In this document: positions 60,411-64,000 of the stretch, piece after piece | Layout: every line of letters begins with the position of its first letter | Position numbering within the stretch: the stretch's first letter is position 1 | NCBI GenBank assembly: GCA_029259935.1 | Contig: JAJDEH010000019.1 | Span: 1 to 64,000 of the forward strand | Origin: Planctomycetota bacterium | GTDB taxonomy: Bacteria; Planctomycetota; Planctomycetia; Pirellulales; Pirellulaceae | Direction: 5' to 3' | Length of the DNA stretch: 64,000 bases | Notes under the pieces: generated by a model | What the model was told of the DNA's origin: nothing | The model's database searches: none | What the model saw: the letters and a program-made list of their open reading frames with translations, nothing else | Translations under genes and position numbers: made by a program

Positions 60411-61818
60411 CGGGAAGATCCTGTTTTAGAGAACAAGTTACGGACGTTCCAAGATCCGGTTGGCTTTGGATGTCCAACGTGCCGCCCATGGCCGTTGCCC
60501 GATAACGCATGATCCGCAATCCCATTCCTTGTTGCTGATCGGGATGCTGAATCCCCACGCCATCGTCTGTAATTTGTAACATAACTCGGCCCGCTTGGGA
60601 CTCCAGCCGGACCAAAATGCTATCAGCCCGGGCGTGCCGGACGGCATTGTTGATCGATTCCTGGGCAATACGGTAGAGGTTGGTCGCCGCATCGATGTCT
60701 TCCACGGGCACAGGCCGGTCGCACTGGAATTTGCAGGACAACCCGATGCGGCGCTGGACATTGTGGGCCAATTGCTCAAGGGCCACCATCAGACCGTTGA
60801 CGTCGACTTCCACGGGGGCCAGCCCTCGAATGGCTCCGCGAACTTCGCCCAATGTCCGCTGCATCGCGGAGACGATTTCCTCGGCAAGATCCGCTTCGGC
60901 GGCATCGCGTTCGGATAGTTTGCGAGCCAGGCTGCGGGCCATGTAGCTAAGTCCCGTCAACTCTTGGCCCACCGTATCGTGCAGATCTTGGCTGATGCGT
61001 TGCTGTTCCCGCGTGCTTACCTCAAGCACTTCTTTTTCCAGATGCCGCCGCTCGGTGATGTCTTCGGCGGTGCCGGCGATCCGGTAAACCTCCTGCTTGG
61101 CATTTCGAATGGGCACGCCCCGGTCCCAAATCCAGCGGGTCGTTCCATCGGGCCGCACGATGCGATATTCCTGGCTGAACGGACGGTCGATCAGCTTGTC
61201 CGAGGCGGCGTGAAAAACACTTGCCTGGTCGTCACTGTGAATCGCATCGACCCAATCTTTCGTCAGTTGGTCCAGTTCTTCGCGCTTGCGGCCCCAGATT
61301 CGCTCATAAGCAGGACTCACATACAGCAGTCGCTGCTGCTGGACATCGTGCAGCCAGAAGACCTCGTGCATGTTCTCGGTCAATTGACGAAACCGCTCTT
61401 CGCTGGCCCGCAACGAACGGTGCAGCCGATGGCGTTCGATGGCATAAAGCAAAGACCGGGGCAGCACGTTGGCGTCGAGCTGATCCTTGACGATGTAGTC
61501 CTGCGCGCCCAGCTTCAATGCCTCCATGGCAATCGATTCTTGGCCAATTCCACTGACCACGACCACGGGGATCTCGGGGGCCGCGTTTTGCAATTCCGTA
61601 AAAGTTGTAATGCCGAAGCTGTCCGGTAGAGTCAAATCCAGCACGACGACATCGATCCCACCCGTCTCCAAGCGCCGCAAGGCATTCGCCAAATCGCGAG
61701 CGCTTTCAATCTCAATCTGAAAACTGGCCGTTTGGGCGTGGGCCACCATCTCTTCGATCAGCTTGGCGTCAAAGGTGCTGTCTTCGACAAGCAGCGCTCG
61801 GTAAGTCGTGAATTTCAT
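60382..61818 (-). CDS. Receiver-PAS-HisKA_3 sensor histidine kinase
   Basis: This encodes 478 residues. An N-terminal receiver domain carries D61 in VVVLDLTLPDSFG. A PAS domain follows (about 145-265, YVSPAYERIWGRKREEL ... YRIVRPDGTTRWIWDRG), then a HisKA_3 dimerisation part with the phospho-histidine in RISQDLHDTVGQELTGL and a HATPase domain (TDDGVGI, GMGLRIMRYRATAMGG). This is the NarX/DegS-type kinase class, consistent with the NarL-type regulator encoded downstream with a 29-bp overlap. There are no membrane helices, so it should sense a cytoplasmic signal or be fed by phosphotransfer to its own receiver. Confidence 0.92.
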   Translation of the reverse strand: MKFTTYRALLVEDSTFDAKLIEEMVAHAQTASFQIEIESARDLANALRRLETGGIDVVVLDLTLPDSFGITTFTELQNAAPEIPVVVVSGIGQESIAMEALKLGAQDYIVKDQLDANVLPRSLLYAIERHRLHRSLRASEERFRQLTENMHEVFWLHDVQQQRLLYVSPAYERIWGRKREELDQLTKDWVDAIHSDDQASVFHAASDKLIDRPFSQEYRIVRPDGTTRWIWDRGVPIRNAKQEVYRIAGTAEDITERRHLEKEVLEVSTREQQRISQDLHDTVGQELTGLSYMARSLARKLSERDAAEADLAEEIVSAMQRTLGEVRGAIRGLAPVEVDVNGLMVALEQLAHNVQRRIGLSCKFQCDRPVPVEDIDAATNLYRIAQESINNAVRHARADSILVRLESQAGRVMLQITDDGVGIQHPDQQQGMGLRIMRYRATAMGGTLDIQSQPDLGTSVTCSLKQDLPDGDPIAKSG

Positions 61819-62183
61819 TGGCGATCATCGACCAGCTAGAATCGGTCCGTGGCCCTGCCTCGTGACTCATTCATGACGGAAGTTTGATGGATTCCGCCCT
61901 TCCACGGGAGAACATCCGCTCTGGCAAACCCCCTGAATGCTTGTCGGTTAATCTGATTGTGTATTTCCGCCCCGTCAAGTGCCGCGGGGCGCATGAGCCG
62001 GAACCATAACCCGTGGTGGATGCGTCGATGCGTCGTCGGTCAGCCGCCGAAGGTCCAGCAATTGGCGGAATTGACTTGCCGAAGCGCTCATTTGTTGTTG
62101 AAATGAAAGCAGTCGTCCGCGTCCAGATAGCGTGTGTCTTGGCGGTCTCTTCATCTAGGTCACATTTTTGAGGTGACAACAAC
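61819..62183. other. Divergent intergenic region between the histidine kinase and Rcp1-type receiver genes
   Basis: No coding sequence is supported. The 5' leader of the plus-strand gene has a good Shine-Dalgarno (GAGGTGA at 62170-62176) ahead of the ATG at 62184. Promoters for both genes should be here; no unambiguous pair was seen. Confidence 0.4.
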
Positions 62184-62633
62184 ATGTCGCAAGAAGAAAT
62201 GGTTGGCCGGCCAATGGAAATCCTGTTGGTCGAGGATAGTTTGCTGGACGCACGGGTTGCCATGCTGGCCCTCAAGGAAGGACAAGTTCAACATCGGCTG
62301 ACGTTGTTACGTGACGGCGAAGAAGCCCTTGAGTTCCTCTTTCGCAAGGGGAAATTTGCCCAAGCTCCGCGGCCCGACTTGATCCTGCTAGATCTGCTGA
62401 TGCCCAAAAAAGACGGGCGAGAAGTGCTGACGGTATTGAAGGGCGACTTCCATTTGAAGTCCATTCCCATCGTCGTCTTGACGGCATCCGACGAGGCACG
62501 CGAACAGGTCGTCGACGAAGAACTCGAAGTCGACAGCTTCATGACTAAACCGGTCGACATCGAAAAGTTCCTGATGGTGATTCGGGAACTCAAGAGCGGC
62601 CTGCTGGCCGACGTGATTCTGCCCGGCGCATAA
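62184..62633 (+). CDS. Single-domain response regulator, Rcp1 type
   Basis: This encodes 149 residues, a stand-alone receiver domain with LLVEDSLLDARVA, phospho-acceptor D70 in ILLDLLMPKKDG, the threonine in VLTASD and the lysine in FMTKPVD. The extended spacing (ALEFLFRKGKFAQAPRPDL) is typical of the Rcp1 subgroup, which partners phytochrome-like kinases in cyanobacteria. No output domain is present, so it works as a phosphotransfer or protein-interaction relay. The neighbouring kinase is divergent, and a functional link is possible. Confidence 0.9.
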   Translation: MSQEEMVGRPMEILLVEDSLLDARVAMLALKEGQVQHRLTLLRDGEEALEFLFRKGKFAQAPRPDLILLDLLMPKKDGREVLTVLKGDFHLKSIPIVVLTASDEAREQVVDEELEVDSFMTKPVDIEKFLMVIRELKSGLLADVILPGA

Positions 62634-62679
62634 TGGCCGGACAGAATCGGACGGCATTTCACGAAATTGCGCGGGGATG

Positions 62680-63282
62680 CTATTTCTTGGCAACACCCAA
62701 TTCGCCAAGCTTGGCGCTTAGATCCGCGCCATGGCTGCGAGTTTTCACCCCCTTGTCGATGTGCAGGATCTTGCCATCGATTCCAATGATGTAAGTCCAT
62801 CGTTCCGGCACGCGGCGATTGCCGTGGACCACGCCATAGGCTTCGGCGGTGGACTTTGTCGGATCACTGAGGATGGGATAGTCAAGTTTCAATTCGGCGG
62901 CGTACTTCTTGTTCGTCTCCGCCGTGTCGCAGCTTGCGGAAAACACGGCGACATCAAATTTGTCCAGCCCCGAGCCCTTGGACTTGGCGACCGTAAAGGG
63001 TTTTCCATTGATCAACGTGACATCAAACGACTCGTCAATATCGCTGGCACGCAGCGAAGAGCATTCGGCCGTTCAGCCACCGGTGAAAGATTTGGGGTAC
63101 CAAGCCAATAAAACGGCTTGCTTGTTTTTGAATTCGGAAAGCTTGTAAGTCTTTCCGTCGGATCCCTTCAATTGGAAATCTGGGGCGACATCGCCGACCT
63201 TGAGTTCCGCGCTCGCGCTGGAAGCGGCGAGGAACAAGGCGGTGAGGGCGACTGCGGTAAGTACTTTGCGTGGGTGGGTCAA
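62680..63282 (-). CDS. Putative selenocysteine-containing secreted peroxiredoxin (UGA read through)
   Basis: This is one 200-codon frame if the TGA at 63075-63073 is read as selenocysteine. The start ATG (63282) gives a signal peptide (about residues 1-25, ending ASSASA). The AhpC/TSA-type fold follows: LKVGDVAPDFQLKGSDGKTYKLSEF, AVLLAWYPKSFTGG-U70-TAEC, KFDVAVFSASCDTAE, LDYPILSDPTKSTAEAYGV and RWTYIIGIDGKILHID. In homologues the TGA position is the peroxidatic cysteine of the FTGGCTxEC motif, and C74 four residues on would be the resolving partner, as in bacterioferritin-comigratory-type peroxiredoxins. Selenoprotein peroxiredoxins are known in several phyla. The frame stays open for 130 more codons to TAG. 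Automatic callers would split it into 69- and 111-residue pieces. A nonsense mutation is unlikely given the exact catalytic position and the second case at 27891. Confidence 0.86.
63041..63075 (-). promoter_or_regulatory. Recoded UGA and candidate SECIS hairpin of the peroxiredoxin
   Basis: On the minus strand, UCGCUG and CAGCGA (plus-strand 63057-63052 and 63046-63041) form a perfect 6-bp stem around the 5-nt loop CGUGC. The loop begins 21 nt after the UGA and has G as its second base and a GU step, fitting the bacterial SECIS pattern (loop 16-37 nt after UGA, G in the first two loop bases). Confidence 0.6.
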
Positions 63283-63436
63283 GTTGAATCTCCTTGATCA
63301 TAGAGGGTGGGAACGTGAAGGTGAGGAAGCCGGCAAGCGACTCGCGACCCATTGATTATACAAAGCCGAGATCCGGATTTCGACTCACCCGCGAAATGGG
63401 CTGCGGGTGTGGTCATGGCCCCATCCTTGAGTCGTT

Positions 63437-63688
63437 GCTTCCGCCGGGACGAGCCCGACGGAGAGCCGTGGTTGCCGCAGAGGGTGAGTAGCTGCTCAGT
63501 TGTCGCTCACGCCGGGGCAAGCCCGACGGAAGCAATGAGGCGGGGTTATTTGGCGATGAAAGTTCCCGATGCGTAGACTAATTCGCGAGAGTTTCCGTCG
63601 GGCTTGCCCCGGCGGCTACACAACTGCCAAGCTACCTAAGATTGCCAAATACATAACCGCTCTCCGTCGGGCTCGTCCCGGCGGAAGC
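63437..63688. repeat. Four REP-type sequences in nested inverted order
   Basis: Copies at 63437-63467 and 63508-63534 read gccggg(a/g)c(g/a)agcccgacgga forward. Copies at 63592-63619 and 63661-63688 are their reverse complements, in mirrored order: the first matches the fourth (both gccgggacgagcccgacgga) and the second matches the third (both gccggggcaagcccgacgga). Each copy is itself partly palindromic. The block lies between the peroxiredoxin start and the RAYT remnant. Confidence 0.85.
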
Positions 63689-63764
63689 GACGATTCATTC
63701 GCTGATTCCAGCCGAGCGCCGGACGGCGTTTCGATCATATTTCCCAAATGTCCCCACATAATAG

Positions 63765-64000
63765 CTAAAGCGAAACACCGGTTTCATTCCCTGCCCATAC
63801 GCCAATGTTGTTCATCAACGAGATGGCGACCTCACCCGGCGACTGGGTCACGTTCGCACCCAACAGAACATGCATGTGGTTGCTCAAGATCCCGATCCGG
63901 GATAGTCGCCAGTCCTTCTTGGCGGCAGTTCGAATGATCACGGAGCGGGAGCGCGCCAAAACGCTTTGACGAATCTCGTTCCCTTCGTTTTCCACGACCA
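63765..64000 (-). pseudogene. REP-associated tyrosine transposase (RAYT) fragment, truncated
   Basis: The minus-strand frame is open to the window edge, so the N-terminus lies outside. The visible 78 residues include RLSRIGILSNHMHVLLGANVT, whose HMH is the HUH metal motif of Y1 transposases, and EVAISLMNNIGVWAG, a planctomycete-type continuation. The frame ends with TAG 35 residues after the HUH motif, before the catalytic tyrosine expected in this family, and no tyrosine follows the motif. So this copy is probably truncated or inactive. The neighbouring REP array is the type of sequence RAYTs act on. Confidence 0.72.

Noticed and set aside
1..64000. CRISPR array, rRNA or tRNA genes
   Set aside because: No regularly spaced direct repeats of CRISPR type and no rRNA or tRNA signatures were seen, although tRNAs could be missed without a covariance search.

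Overview
The window looks like part of a planctomycete chromosome (order Pirellulales or a close relative). It carries paired families largely typical of that phylum: DUF1549/DUF1553 'planctomycete cytochrome' proteins next to Tat-exported DUF1501 proteins (twice), secreted PPC-domain proteins, and a giant GEVED-repeat exoprotein. It also has many two-component proteins, long non-coding gaps and several palindromic repeat families. No rRNA or tRNA gene was recognised by eye. Gene names rest on motif reading only; no database search was run.

Layout. 1-11910: 3' part of a gene for a giant secreted protein with NHL-like, choice-of-anchor, eleven GEVED, Calx-beta and FG-GAP-like segments and a C-terminal metzincin-type zinc site. 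11936-16447: small membrane protein, then a DUF1549/1553 - DUF1501 pair. 16448-17259: gap with two minus-strand terminators and one promoter, best read as one or two small RNA genes. 17260-21009: EttA and a membrane-anchored protein with eight CxxCH motifs. 21097-27324: minus-strand operon of DUF1549/1553, DUF1501 and PPC proteins. 27891-29448: a probable selenoprotein with a strong terminator and two small membrane proteins. 29505-35872: an HlyD-type adaptor and two TolC-type lipoproteins. 35869-40304: a hybrid histidine kinase and a receiver-plus-ATPase regulator. 40591-43493: a PPC protein translationally coupled to an SDR reductase. 43603-48111: FliG, a QueD-like enzyme, a CitG-like protein, an alpha/beta hydrolase and a TIM-barrel isomerase. 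48183-51793: a von Willebrand A protein, an unknown secreted protein and a ThuA-like protein. 51959-55812: a TIR-NB-ARC-TPR protein and a methyltransferase. 55990-59680: GuaC, Der and a family-4 uracil-DNA glycosylase. 59703-62633: a NarL-type two-component pair and an Rcp1-type receiver. 62680-64000: a probable selenocysteine peroxiredoxin, a nested inverted array of REP sequences and a truncated RAYT transposase.

The strongest finding is two independent reading frames (27891-28433 and 62680-63282) each interrupted by one in-frame TGA exactly where a redox-active cysteine is expected (CxxU, and the peroxidatic position of a peroxiredoxin). Both continue in the same frame with conserved-looking sequence, and both have a hairpin at SECIS distance. 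Together they suggest the organism decodes UGA as selenocysteine; no selA, selB, selC or selD gene is in the window. Other points of interest are the TIR-STAND protein, the minus-strand RNA locus at 16482-16982, the domain-within-domain architecture of the giant protein, and three families of palindromic repeats.
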